From a virus, in the IMG/VR virus record IMGVR_UViG_3300007644_000024, positions 1-27,998 of that record: 27,998 nucleotides of DNA; one strand, written 5' to 3'. The notes under the pieces are model-generated. The model did no database searches and was not told where the DNA came from. It worked only from the letters and a program-made list of their open reading frames with translations. The position numbers and the translations under genes are program-made. Position 1 is the first letter of the stretch; each line of letters opens with the position of its first letter. Of this stretch, positions 1-6,735 are shown in pieces.

Positions 1-604
1 CATTATACGTTTGTGGTTGTCGTTGTTGCTGTTGTTGCGGTACTTGCGCTGAAATTTGCTGTTGTCCTGTTTGGGCTAGTTCGGGGTGCCGTCTTAGCAA
101 CTCGGCCGATGGCTGCTGAGGTGCAGCTCCGGGCTGTGGTTGCGGCTGTGGAGCTTGTGCTCTGGCAGCACTTTCTCGAATTTTATTTGTAAATTGGTCT
201 ATAGCGTTATTAGTGCCGGCGCCTATTTGCCCCAACGCATCAGTAATTGGATTCTGGAATCCCCCCTGTCCGGGCTGTGGTTTTGGTGTCGGAGGCGGCG
301 GTGGTGGTGTGTTGCCCGGAGTGTTAGACGGCGAATTGCCAATTTGACCACGGCGTTTTTGCGCGTCTGCTGCTGCTTGTTCGGCAGATGGGCCGGGTGG
401 AGGCGGAGGAAAACCGCCAAGTTCAGAACGCCGTTTTTGTGCTCCCGACGGATCTGATGGCGGCTTTGGGCCAAAACCGCCAAGCCCACCGTTAGCTGCT
501 TGCTTTACAGCCGTAATCGCACCCAAATCAGCTGCGGTCTTTGCAACCGCAACCTGCCGACGCGCAATTTCGGCGCCAAGATCATAAGCAGTTATAATTT
601 TCAA
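1..604 (-). CDS. Pro/Gln-rich phage protein, 3' end outside window
   Basis: This frame is open from a TTG at 604 to the window edge, so about 201 residues are visible and the C-terminus is missing. I chose TTG because AGGAGT lies 6 bases upstream (616-611) and the portal gene ends at 615; no ATG fits. The first 35 residues look helical and Ala-rich. After that the protein is low in complexity: runs of Pro (FPPPPPGP, TPPPPPPTP), GGFG/GGLGG segments and a Gln-rich end. I do not recognise a family. Its place right after the portal suggests a virion or head-assembly role, which is inference only. Other frames across this region contain ORFs, but this one continues the operon with correct spacing. 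Confidence 0.7.
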   Translation of the reverse strand, partial: MKIITAYDLGAEIARRQVAVAKTAADLGAITAVKQAANGGLGGFGPKPPSDPSGAQKRRSELGGFPPPPPGPSAEQAAADAQKRRGQIGNSPSNTPGNTPPPPPPTPKPQPGQGGFQNPITDALGQIGAGTNNAIDQFTNKIRESAARAQAPQPQPQPGAAPQQPSAELLRRHPELAQTGQQQISAQVPQQQQQRQPQTYN

Positions 605-614
605 GGTAAGACTC

Positions 615-2525
615 CTAACCTGTTGGTTGCGCACCACCCGCCTGTCCCATAGCCGCACTATTGGCCGCTTGCGTCTTTGTGTCGCGTCGCTTCTGCGCCA
701 TTCTTTCCTTAACCAAAGCATGCATGGTCGGATTCGCTTGCTTCAACTTGCGTAGGTCGGAATCCTTAACAGACTCCGGTTGTCCCAGCATTTGATCCGC
801 CAGACTGTCAGCCGCCGCCATCATGTCTTGAGGCGTCTGCTGCGTATTCTGCCCCATACTCTGAATATACTGCGTAACCGGACTTTGCTGTTGTCCCATG
901 GCGTTGGGATCTTGTCCACCTTGAGGAGCACCGCCACCCTGAGGAGGAGCGCCACCGCCTTGAGGTTGATTAGGATCGCCTGCCTGACCCTTAGCAATCT
1001 GCTGCGCAAATCCGTGTTGCTGCATTTCTTCTTGCATACGGGACTGAATCTCTGTCTGGAATCGCGACTCCTCTCCAAGTTGCTTCTGTTCCTGTCTCCA
1101 ATCATAACCCATATCGCGCAGAACCGTAGTGCCAGACAACTGTTGTGACATCATCATCTGCGCAGCCATCATTTGCTTCTCAAGATTGTCAGCAATAGTG
1201 ATGCGCTTAAGGGATGTCTTGACGGTCTCCCACGACTTAATGCGACTGATCTCTGTCGTCAACCAACGCAAGAATCTATTGGCGTCATTTACCAAAGGAT
1301 GATGCGTGGCTTCAAACAAACGCAAAGCTACAGGCGCCGTTTGAAGTTGCAAGCTTCCATTATAAAGTTCAACGGGGGTGCCGCAATCATTCAACAGCCG
1401 TTCGTAACCCTGAGCAATTAATTCCGTTGGTGCTAATTGCTTGGCGTCGGCACCAAACATTTGGAAATTAACGGGAAACGGAAATACTTGAATCGAGGCT
1501 GGATCTCTGCGCCTACGTCTAATCATCTGCAAAGCTTGATTGCGGAAATCACCACCGTCATATGTCATTAACGGATCTATAGCTCCGCCTGACGGACCAC
1601 CTGCACCCTGTCGTGGTTGAGGTGTAATAATCCTAAATGGAATCACGTAATCAAGAGCAATGGCTTCGTTAAAACGGTGAAGGACCTGCACGTACCAAAT
1701 CTGTCTGAAGTTAGACAACAACCGAGGAATGCCCCAACCTCGGTTAATCATGCCTGACAAGGTTGGTTCTTTCATGTGGAAAATAGCGTCAGGATTAAAT
1801 CTAAAAACCTGATTTAATTGCACGGCCTTTAGAACTTCCTGATCCACACGCTCTAAGTGAAACAAAGAACCTTGTCGAATTTGTCTGCGGTAATCTTCAG
1901 GAATACGCCAGATGTAATGCAAGTCTTCCGTGTACAGGTCATGCAGCAATTCGATTTCATGCACGTTCCAATGCTTGACGCGAATCTTGTTCTCGTCTTT
2001 CTCGTCCTTGATTTTCCAAGGCCCCGTATATGTTTCTTTACCCTTCTTGGCACATACAGGACATGTGGCAACAAAATTAGGCATCTGCCAACTAAAATTA
2101 AATACTTTGTTTTCGTAAATTTCTTTGAGAGGTGCCTGATATCCACACTTAGGGCAACTAAGAAAACGTTTGAAAGGTACAACGATACTGCAAAAACCAT
2201 TACCGTAACACATGCGATTACGGAGAGCTGTTTGAATCTCACCAATGATGTTCAAATCATCTCGTAAGTATTCTTCCCACTTTTCGCGCTCATCGTCAGA
2301 GGCATCTTCAATAACAACGTCAGTAAGGAAGTAACTAATGATGCGTTCCATGGCCATACGGTAGGTGCCATGGTAATTCCAAATAAACTCACACCAATAC
2401 AGCGCCGATCTAATGTTTTGGGGAATGGAGAGACTGGCTACGTCCATGAACGGATCGGGAAACTCGGCACCTCCGCCAAGTCCCGAGAAACGTGTAAATT
2501 GGCCGCGCATCAACGCCGAAGTCAT
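615..2525 (-). CDS. Portal protein with inserted zinc ribbon
   Basis: This 636-residue protein looks like a phage portal, the dodecameric ring at the head vertex through which DNA is packaged. Support: the N-terminal helical region ending in a FLTDVVIE segment, a central region of the type seen in portal stems and wings (ALDYVIPFRIITP, then ELIAQGYERLLNDCGTPVELYNG), and a long helical tail. Residues about 121-160 carry two CxxC pairs (C124/C127 and C155/C158), a likely zinc ribbon inserted in the domain. Residues about 515-580 are Gly/Gln/Pro-rich and probably disordered. The ATG at 2525 follows AAGGA at suitable spacing. The next gene starts 11 bases after its stop. The portal call rests on overall pattern, not a search. 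Confidence 0.7.
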   Translation of the reverse strand: MTSALMRGQFTRFSGLGGGAEFPDPFMDVASLSIPQNIRSALYWCEFIWNYHGTYRMAMERIISYFLTDVVIEDASDDEREKWEEYLRDDLNIIGEIQTALRNRMCYGNGFCSIVVPFKRFLSCPKCGYQAPLKEIYENKVFNFSWQMPNFVATCPVCAKKGKETYTGPWKIKDEKDENKIRVKHWNVHEIELLHDLYTEDLHYIWRIPEDYRRQIRQGSLFHLERVDQEVLKAVQLNQVFRFNPDAIFHMKEPTLSGMINRGWGIPRLLSNFRQIWYVQVLHRFNEAIALDYVIPFRIITPQPRQGAGGPSGGAIDPLMTYDGGDFRNQALQMIRRRRRDPASIQVFPFPVNFQMFGADAKQLAPTELIAQGYERLLNDCGTPVELYNGSLQLQTAPVALRLFEATHHPLVNDANRFLRWLTTEISRIKSWETVKTSLKRITIADNLEKQMMAAQMMMSQQLSGTTVLRDMGYDWRQEQKQLGEESRFQTEIQSRMQEEMQQHGFAQQIAKGQAGDPNQPQGGGAPPQGGGAPQGGQDPNAMGQQQSPVTQYIQSMGQNTQQTPQDMMAAADSLADQMLGQPESVKDSDLRKLKQANPTMHALVKERMAQKRRDTKTQAANSAAMGQAGGAQPTG

Positions 2526-2553
2526 GACGCCATTCCTTGTAAGTGCTTATTGC

Positions 2554-2730
2554 TTATTTGCGGCGAAAGGCATCCGCAGCTTCATCTGACAGACGTGAGG
2601 CGATATGCCGATCATGAATATCTTCGGCCTGTTTTTCAGTAGAACAGGCGCCAGTGCATTTACCCGAGCAACCCTTTTCGACCGGGCTGTCGGGTGTCTG
2701 TTCTGTAATAATACCGCGTTTTTCAATCAT
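2554..2730 (-). CDS. Small Cys-containing protein (58 aa)
   Basis: This short gene fills the gap between the portal gene and the 361-residue protein gene. It starts at ATG 2730 with CGGAG 8 bases upstream, just after the upstream TAA at 2742, and ends at TAA 2554. The protein is 58 residues, charged, and has three Cys in the segment CSGKCTGAC at residues 21-29, with His39 and His42 further on. That could bind a metal, but three Cys are fewer than a classical site needs. No family is recognised. Spacing and ribosome-binding site make it a real gene although it is under 60 codons. Confidence 0.75.
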   Translation of the reverse strand: MIEKRGIITEQTPDSPVEKGCSGKCTGACSTEKQAEDIHDRHIASRLSDEAADAFRRK

Positions 2731-2741
2731 GACAAACTCCG

Positions 2742-3827
2742 TTAGCCGTTGTCTTCCTCTGAATCATCTTTATCTACTGTAACAAGGATGACGCAGTCAA
2801 ACACACCAAACGCAAACTTAAGGCCAAAATACTTGGTGTCGTAGATCTTATCTTTCTCTTTAAGCTTATTGGGCTTAGGCGCTGGTACAACGACTTTAAG
2901 AGGTAAACCTTCAGGATGAGTTTCAGAGCTGTAAGGAGGACAGAACTGTTGGCCGTCAGCATAACGTGTGTCATAGACAAGGACCACACAACCGTCACCC
3001 GTAAAAATACCATGAAACCAAGTAGACATAGAACCAAAACCGGGCAATTCAATAAACACTTGCGTTTTGGCTTTTTGAGGCGTTGGTCCAACAACAAAGG
3101 GAATTTCCAACGCTTCGTAACCCATACTGGCACTTACGTCTGGTGCGGCTTCTGACATGACAGGCTCCTCAGGTTTAACGGTCTTCGTAACAGGGGCAGG
3201 CGTAGGTTCATTGCGAGTCAGATTTGTGTGCATCATAGACGTCAGTTGAGATACCTGAGCCATGAGTTGCGCAATGATAAGTTGATTGGGGTCTTGTTTG
3301 GCGCCAAGAGGAGGAAGGACAGGTTCTTCCGCAGGCGCAGCCGAAGCTACAGTTCTTTGAGTAACGATAGGGTTTGAGGGGATAGCATAAGATTGCATAG
3401 GCGTGCCTTCCATGTCAGCACGTGGAACAACGTAACTGCCGGGCATCAAAGGATTAGAACGAAGGGGTTCCATAGATTTCTTTTCCGGTAATTTTTGAGC
3501 TGTGCTTAATTCAGAATAAATCTTAAACGGGTCTTCACTGCCGTGTTTGGCGTAAATCTTTTCGTAGTTTTTTTTATCTATGTTGGCCAAGTCAACAACA
3601 ATGTTGCCGCCTTTTTCATCAGGATCAATACACACAACGTCAGGAACGTTGTGGTCAAAGCCTTTACTGCGTCCGTCATTTTTGCCATATGAGCCGGGAA
3701 TAACAGCATAATCACCCGTAACACCACCACCCAACAAATACCTTTGTCTTTCGTCGGGCTGATGGTAATGCGCGTCGTCTGGCGTGAAGCGTTTAGTACC
3801 TTCGGGTAATACCATCGGATTGGACAT
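2742..3827 (-). CDS. Unknown protein, possible virion component (361 aa)
   Basis: The start is ATG 3827, preceded by GAGGTGG. A longer frame reaches 3962 but would run backwards through a transcription terminator, so I rejected it. The first 200 residues are Pro/Ser/Asp-rich with PGSY repeats (VIPGSYGKN, LMPGSYVVP). A short amphipathic helix follows near residue 190 (LIIAQLMAQVSQLTSMM). The last 130 residues look like a compact beta-rich domain ending in an acidic tail (DKDDSEEDNG). I recognise no family. It is the first gene after the terminator at 3915-3960 and has a promoter-like sequence in its leader. With the portal gene next to it, a head or assembly role is plausible but unproven. Confidence 0.75.
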   Translation of the reverse strand: MSNPMVLPEGTKRFTPDDAHYHQPDERQRYLLGGGVTGDYAVIPGSYGKNDGRSKGFDHNVPDVVCIDPDEKGGNIVVDLANIDKKNYEKIYAKHGSEDPFKIYSELSTAQKLPEKKSMEPLRSNPLMPGSYVVPRADMEGTPMQSYAIPSNPIVTQRTVASAAPAEEPVLPPLGAKQDPNQLIIAQLMAQVSQLTSMMHTNLTRNEPTPAPVTKTVKPEEPVMSEAAPDVSASMGYEALEIPFVVGPTPQKAKTQVFIELPGFGSMSTWFHGIFTGDGCVVLVYDTRYADGQQFCPPYSSETHPEGLPLKVVVPAPKPNKLKEKDKIYDTKYFGLKFAFGVFDCVILVTVDKDDSEEDNG

Positions 3828-3857
3828 GGCCACCTCGTGGAAATAGGGGTTTGTGCA

Positions 3858-3886
3858 AGTGTAGGAAAGGAAAGGATTAGTTACAA
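3858..3886 (-). promoter_or_regulatory. Candidate sigma70-type promoter
   Basis: Between the terminator and the gene starting at 3827, the minus strand reads TTGTAA (3886-3881), a 17-base spacer, then TACACT (3863-3858). Each box matches the consensus at 4 of 6 bases. A promoter is expected here because the preceding terminator would otherwise isolate the portal operon. Transcription would start about 25 bases before the start codon. The match is modest. Confidence 0.4.
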
Positions 3887-3914
3887 GTTCGATTAACAAA
3901 AGTCTCTGATAGCT

Positions 3915-3960
3915 AAAAAAAAAGACCAAGCCACCCGGGAACGCCCCGGACAGCTTGGTC
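3915..3960 (-). terminator. Rho-independent terminator after the 78-aa gene
   Basis: In the transcript, GACCAAGC (3960-3953) pairs with GCTTGGTC (3931-3924). The stem continues inward through CCGGG/CCCGG, with G-U pairs that exist only in the minus-sense RNA, to a small loop. Nine U residues follow (3923-3915). The stem is about 17 base pairs. It lies 5 bases after the stop of the 3966-4202 gene. Confidence 0.92.
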
Positions 3961-3965
3961 AAAAT

Positions 3966-4202
3966 TTACTTGGACGCCGTTACGGCGTCCAAAGTGCGAA
4001 GGACGAGCTTTGAATATTGCCCAAACCTGTTCCGCCATACCACTTCACCGGGGCCAAAGGCCCCAAGAGCGGTGTTGAAAATTTCCGTGGCGCGAGCCGC
4101 CTCTTCGGAGTCGGCCGTAGCCAACTCCGCAATACCCAACCCCGTCACCATTTTCGTTAGCCTGTCTGCGGCTACTACGGACGTTACGAATTCAGTTTGC
4201 AT
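3966..4202 (-). CDS. Hairpin-rich GC-rich gene, unknown 78-aa protein
   Basis: The gene starts at ATG 4202 with GTGGAGG 9 bases upstream; an extension to 4223 lacks a ribosome-binding site. The 78-residue protein is mostly helical and Ala/Thr-rich, with no recognised family. Its DNA is clearly more GC-rich than its neighbours and its coding strand forms strong hairpins. GGGGCC/GGCCCC with a 3-base loop is at 4050-4064. A 9-pair stem with a UACG tetraloop is at 4107-4128. A perfect 10-pair stem (TTGGACGCCG with CGGCGTCCAA) at 3970-3992 covers the last codons. The gene has its own promoter-like box (4258-4270) and terminator (3915-3960), so it is an isolated transcription unit. That design suggests a strongly expressed product; whether protein, RNA or both matter is unknown. 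Confidence 0.85.
   Translation of the reverse strand: MQTEFVTSVVAADRLTKMVTGLGIAELATADSEEAARATEIFNTALGAFGPGEVVWRNRFGQYSKLVLRTLDAVTASK
3970..4128 (-). other. RNA hairpin set inside the 78-aa gene
   Basis: Three strong hairpins lie in the coding strand: 3970-3992 (10 perfect pairs, loop of 3), 4050-4064 (6 perfect pairs, loop of 3, within an outer CACC/GGTG pairing 4046-4074) and 4107-4128 (9 pairs, C-G-closed UACG loop). In the last one the only non-Watson-Crick position is U-G in the minus-sense RNA but C-A on the other strand, so it folds properly only as the sense transcript. The leader adds a weaker stem with a GUAA loop near 4227-4238. Confidence 0.7.
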
Positions 4203-4257
4203 CGTGCATCCTCCACTAAACAACGGCTTACGCCGGCACAGCTAAACCGCTGTACAT

Positions 4258-4270
4258 GTTATATGACGCA
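4258..4270 (-). promoter_or_regulatory. GCGTCATAT box before the 78-aa gene
   Basis: The minus strand reads TGCGTCATATAAC, with a -10-like TATAAC, 59 bases before ATG 4202. The same nine bases GCGTCATAT occur 64 bases before the other hairpin-rich gene (5411-5424). I found no good -35 match at 17 bases, so this may be a phage-specific or activator-dependent promoter. Confidence 0.5.
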
Positions 4271-4284
4271 ATTTTGCCTTGAAT

Positions 4285-4512
4285 TTAGGCAGGTTTGAAA
4301 GGTAGCCAATCGTCTGTATTAGAGTTCCAGCGCAGTGCTTCTTTGGTGGCAGTTAACACGTGATTGACCGTACAGTAATTAACGGCACCGCATTTACATG
4401 ACTTTGAAAAACAGTCATAAGTATTTTCATGCTCCTTACAGTCAGGAGCAATAACAACTTTCATACAAACGGTACAACGGATAACCACGGTATATTCCTC
4501 GTGTCCGCACAT
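4285..4512 (-). CDS. Small zinc-binding protein (75 aa)
   Basis: I start this gene at ATG 4512. The frame is open to 4590, but that would place a rho-independent terminator inside the coding sequence and encode an odd hydrophobic leader. The 75-residue protein has many Cys and His: CGH at 2-4, CTVC near 13-16, CKEH near 24-27, then C, CKC and C over residues 33-46. This looks like one or two small zinc sites of the ribbon or treble-clef kind. Function is unknown; small zinc proteins in phages often bind nucleic acid or host proteins. It lies between the two GC-rich hairpin genes but has ordinary composition. The ribosome-binding site is weak (GAG 6-8 bases upstream). Confidence 0.7.
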   Translation of the reverse strand: MCGHEEYTVVIRCTVCMKVVIAPDCKEHENTYDCFSKSCKCGAVNYCTVNHVLTATKEALRWNSNTDDWLPFKPA

Positions 4513-4543
4513 TCTAAGCTCGACAATAATTTCTGCAATAGTT

Positions 4544-4586
4544 AAAAAAAAGACCACGCCCAGCCCTAAGGCCAGACGTGGTCTCT
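4544..4586 (-). terminator. Rho-independent terminator after the 253-aa gene
   Basis: AGACCACG (4584-4577 side) pairs with CGTGGTCT (4558-4551 side). The stem continues with seven more pairs, three of them G-U possible only in the minus-sense RNA, up to a UUAG loop. Eight U residues follow (4551-4544). It begins a few bases after the stop at 4590. Its layout closely resembles the terminator at 3915-3960. Confidence 0.92.
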
Positions 4587-4589
4587 GCA

Positions 4590-5351
4590 TTACGCCAACA
4601 TGTCTGGCGGGAACGCCAAACTAATTTTTAGCCCGTGTGGGTATTCCACCCACTCTTTGCTGTCCCACCTTTCTCCGGTGGACAACGGAGTTAGGACGAA
4701 GGCTTGCGCCTCCTCCAAGTAGTTATCCACCTGCCCCTCTCCGAGCAAGTGTGTAACCTCGTAGGCTACGCTACCATCCGACATCGCTGTCGGAATTGGG
4801 GACTTGATGTCCCGGAGCGCCGCAAAGGCGCCCATGAAAGGATTAAGCAAGACCGAGTCCTGCTGCAAAATCAGATCGATCTTGCGCAATTGGCCGCGCA
4901 CAACAAGGGCCATGTCGGCCCATGACCTGCGCCCAGCGGCGCAAGCCGCCGTGGTCATCGCCACGTCCACCGCCACGGCAGCGGTGAACGACGCAGCGTC
5001 GTCCGCCGCGCACTGCGCGGCTGGCATCCCCCTCAAAGGGAAAACGCTTTCGGTGGCATTGATGCCACCAACAACACCTGCCCCGAAGGGCAAGATCCGC
5101 GCCACGGTGGCGCTGGGAGTGCAATCTCCCAACGCCCCGTCAAGGTAATTAGGCGGTACGTCCTGTACCACCAGCCATTCACCGGACAGTACAAAATGCC
5201 GGTCTTCGATGACCGTCACCTCCTTTGCCAGCAAGGCAACTCCCACGTTGCCTCTGAACTTTGTGGCGACACCTACTCGGTTTTTCGGCATCGTGGCATT
5301 GTGCCACTTTGCGAGCGCAATGGTGTTGTCGATATTGCTAGCAGTAGTCAT
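4590..5351 (-). CDS. Hairpin-saturated GC-rich gene, unknown 253-aa protein
   Basis: Start ATG 5351 follows GGAGG at ideal spacing; a GTG extension to 5378 is less likely and would include the leader hairpin. The protein has 253 residues, Ala/Val-rich in the middle (about 118-155) with no clear membrane segment, signal peptide or known motif. I recognise no family. The DNA is markedly GC-rich with many NNC/NNG codons. Its sense strand holds about 19 short hairpins almost back to back from 4605 to 5307 (described separately). The gene stands alone between a GCGTCATAT box (5411-5424), a leader hairpin and a strong terminator (4544-4586). The protein reading looks real, so the RNA structure seems superimposed on coding. 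High expression, mRNA protection or an RNA-level role are all possible. Confidence 0.85.
   Translation of the reverse strand: MTTASNIDNTIALAKWHNATMPKNRVGVATKFRGNVGVALLAKEVTVIEDRHFVLSGEWLVVQDVPPNYLDGALGDCTPSATVARILPFGAGVVGGINATESVFPLRGMPAAQCAADDAASFTAAVAVDVAMTTAACAAGRRSWADMALVVRGQLRKIDLILQQDSVLLNPFMGAFAALRDIKSPIPTAMSDGSVAYEVTHLLGEGQVDNYLEEAQAFVLTPLSTGERWDSKEWVEYPHGLKISLAFPPDMLA
4605..5307 (-). other. Tandem array of RNA hairpins in coding sequence
   Basis: Perfect stems of 5-7 pairs include: 4605-4618, 4637-4653, 4777-4794 (7 pairs, GCGA loop), 4799-4813, 4817-4831, 4907-4921, 4936-4949 (inside an outer ATGACC/GGTCAT stem, 4922-4958), 4968-4986, 4988-5002, 5005-5021 (7 pairs), 5052-5069 (7 pairs), 5079-5092 (C-closed UUCG loop), 5099-5113, 5114-5131, 5155-5169, 5225-5239 or 5235-5252, and 5293-5307. 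Imperfect ones: 4661-4684 (bulge) and 4698-4713 (GCAA loop, one G-U). I count ten perfect stems of at least 6 pairs with loops of 3-7; random sequence this long should give about one. Confidence 0.75.
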
Positions 5352-5377
5352 GAGAAACCTCCACGCAATAACTGACA

Positions 5378-5398
5378 CGCTATCCGAAATGGATAGCG
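5378..5398 (-). other. Leader hairpin of the 253-aa gene
   Basis: CGCTATCC and GGATAGCG form a perfect 8-pair stem with a 5-base loop. It lies between the GCGTCATAT box and the ribosome-binding site, so it would be near the 5' end of the transcript, where stable stems often protect phage mRNAs from decay. Confidence 0.7.
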
Positions 5399-5410
5399 CG
5401 ACGCATTGCA

Positions 5411-5424
5411 GATAATATGACGCG
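5411..5424 (-). promoter_or_regulatory. GCGTCATAT box before the 253-aa gene
   Basis: The minus strand reads CGCGTCATATTATC with a -10-like TATTAT, 64 bases before ATG 5351. It shares GCGTCATAT with 4258-4270. A poor -35-like ATAACA sits 17 bases upstream. Shared sequence at equal distance from two isolated genes supports a common promoter. Confidence 0.5.
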
Positions 5425-5439
5425 TTTAGGGTCTGTTAT

Positions 5440-6072
5440 TTAGTCGTCGTAATCGTCGTCATTACGCGGTATTGGCGCCTGTCTGACTTGTTTCTTTTTG
5501 TCTTCTTTGAACGTGACACTCGTTATCATTTCGACTGGACCAAAATAATAGTCTGCCTGCATCTTGACCACAGGCAATAATGTCTCAGTATCGACTTCTG
5601 TAACCGCACCATCTTTTACCGCAGGAACTGTCAATGCCGTTGCACCGTCAGGCAGATACACATACCTCTGCGGCCCCTTAGTGACAGGCAGAGGTACGCC
5701 ATAAAAAGGAAATACATAAACGTCTTTACCTTCTGCCGAACTTAAATACTTGGCCAAGGCTACAGACGTGCGTACGTTCTTAATCTTAGGAGCCTCGCCG
5801 TCTGCGCATTCGACAATCCAATAACCTATCGACGTGAAATTAGGAACGACGTCACCCACAGGCATTTCGGCTGCAACTTTTTCTTGAATGACGGTTCGTG
5901 TAAATTCGCTTAATTTGGCAAAGCTGTTTTTAAATAACTGTGCGTCATCACATACAACTGTTTTATGCATAGCCAATTCACGCGATACAGGACTACGCCG
6001 TGTTTCTTCTACCGTCTCTTTGCCGACGGGACTTAATTTGTCAAACCATGTGTTCCACGCAGCCAGTGCCAT
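5440..6072 (-). CDS. Unknown protein with acidic C-terminus (210 aa)
   Basis: The gene starts at ATG 6072, overlapping the upstream stop as TAATG, so translation is probably coupled. The 210-residue protein has a helical first third, then a beta-rich region (about 75-190), then a basic patch (KEDKKKQVRQ) and the acidic end NDDDYDD. A short Asp-rich tail is typical of ssDNA-binding proteins, which recruit partners with it. Next to genes resembling an exonuclease and a RecA-fold protein, that reading is possible. I see no OB-fold motif and do not assign a function. Confidence 0.8.
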   Translation of the reverse strand: MALAAWNTWFDKLSPVGKETVEETRRSPVSRELAMHKTVVCDDAQLFKNSFAKLSEFTRTVIQEKVAAEMPVGDVVPNFTSIGYWIVECADGEAPKIKNVRTSVALAKYLSSAEGKDVYVFPFYGVPLPVTKGPQRYVYLPDGATALTVPAVKDGAVTEVDTETLLPVVKMQADYYFGPVEMITSVTFKEDKKKQVRQAPIPRNDDDYDD

Positions 6073-6731
6073 TACACACCATTCTTCGTATTAGCAATTT
6101 CAACCAGAGGATTCTTACCCGCCGCAAACGCATCAAAAAACGTTTGCATTTCTTTCTCAGGCGGCAATTTTATGGGATAGGGAATCAGCTCGTCTGGCTT
6201 AAAACAAATCGTGCTGTTGTTGGAAATGATCCCTATTGCTTTGATGGGTATGACATTGGATACGAGCATATGCAAATCAGACGCTAATGGATCGGCAATG
6301 TTAAATGTCTGTATCGCAAACTTGGCTGCAAGCTTACGCGCCAAACTAAACATTGTGATGCCACAGATGTGATCTTCAAGCGCAGGCCATTGTTCTTTCT
6401 GTATGGCAAACAATGTGTGATTCCACGAAGAATCGCCGTCGGTTTTAACTAGATTCTTAAAGATCGACGAAAAGAATTTATGCTTATAGATTTTTAAAGG
6501 CGCAGTCATGTCTTTCTGCAAATCAACAAAATGTCCATCAACAAAAGCACCGTGCAAGTTAGCCAACGCCGGCGTGAAAAATACAAAGTCGGCTAACATC
6601 TCGTAGAGAGATTTAGATAACCCCAAAGGCAAAGGCACTTTCGGAAACTGTTCAGCGAAATCGTGTGCCTTACCTAAGCTCACGATTTCTTTCGTGGGAT
6701 TATTTGCACGGGCTTGTTGTTGACGTGACAT
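6072..6731 (-). CDS. Unknown protein (219 aa)
   Basis: The start is ATG 6731, four bases after the upstream stop at 6736, with no strong ribosome-binding site, so coupling is likely. The protein is mixed helix and strand, with a basic, Gln-rich N-terminus. Segments such as FFSSIFKNLVKTDGDSSWNH and ALEDHICGITMFSLARKLAA look folded but match no family I know. There is no membrane segment or cofactor motif. It shares an operon with the degenerate ATPase and exonuclease genes. Confidence 0.8.
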   Translation of the reverse strand: MSRQQQARANNPTKEIVSLGKAHDFAEQFPKVPLPLGLSKSLYEMLADFVFFTPALANLHGAFVDGHFVDLQKDMTAPLKIYKHKFFSSIFKNLVKTDGDSSWNHTLFAIQKEQWPALEDHICGITMFSLARKLAAKFAIQTFNIADPLASDLHMLVSNVIPIKAIGIISNNSTICFKPDELIPYPIKLPPEKEMQTFFDAFAAGKNPLVEIANTKNGV

Positions 6732-6735
6732 AATA

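Noticed and set aside
223-489. 88-residue minus-strand frame at the left edge
   Set aside because: It overlaps the TTG-started frame that continues the operon and has a good ribosome-binding site; this one has none and reads as low-complexity His/Arg.
3828-3962. N-terminal extension of the 361-residue protein
   Set aside because: It would translate the terminator stem and U-run (reading LSGAFPGGLVFFF); ATG 3827 has a proper ribosome-binding site.
4511-4538. TTGCAG/TAGAAT promoter-like pair before the zinc protein
   Set aside because: The boxes have 16-base spacing but the -10 overlaps the start codon, so only a leaderless mRNA would result.
4513-4590. N-terminal extension of the 75-residue zinc protein
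   Set aside because: It starts inside the terminator of the preceding gene and encodes the U-run as FF; ATG 4512 fits better.
4804-5148. Plus-strand frame of 114 codons over the hairpin-rich gene
   Set aside because: The region is palindromic and GC-rich, so both strands stay open by chance. There is no ribosome-binding site and it opposes a well-supported gene.
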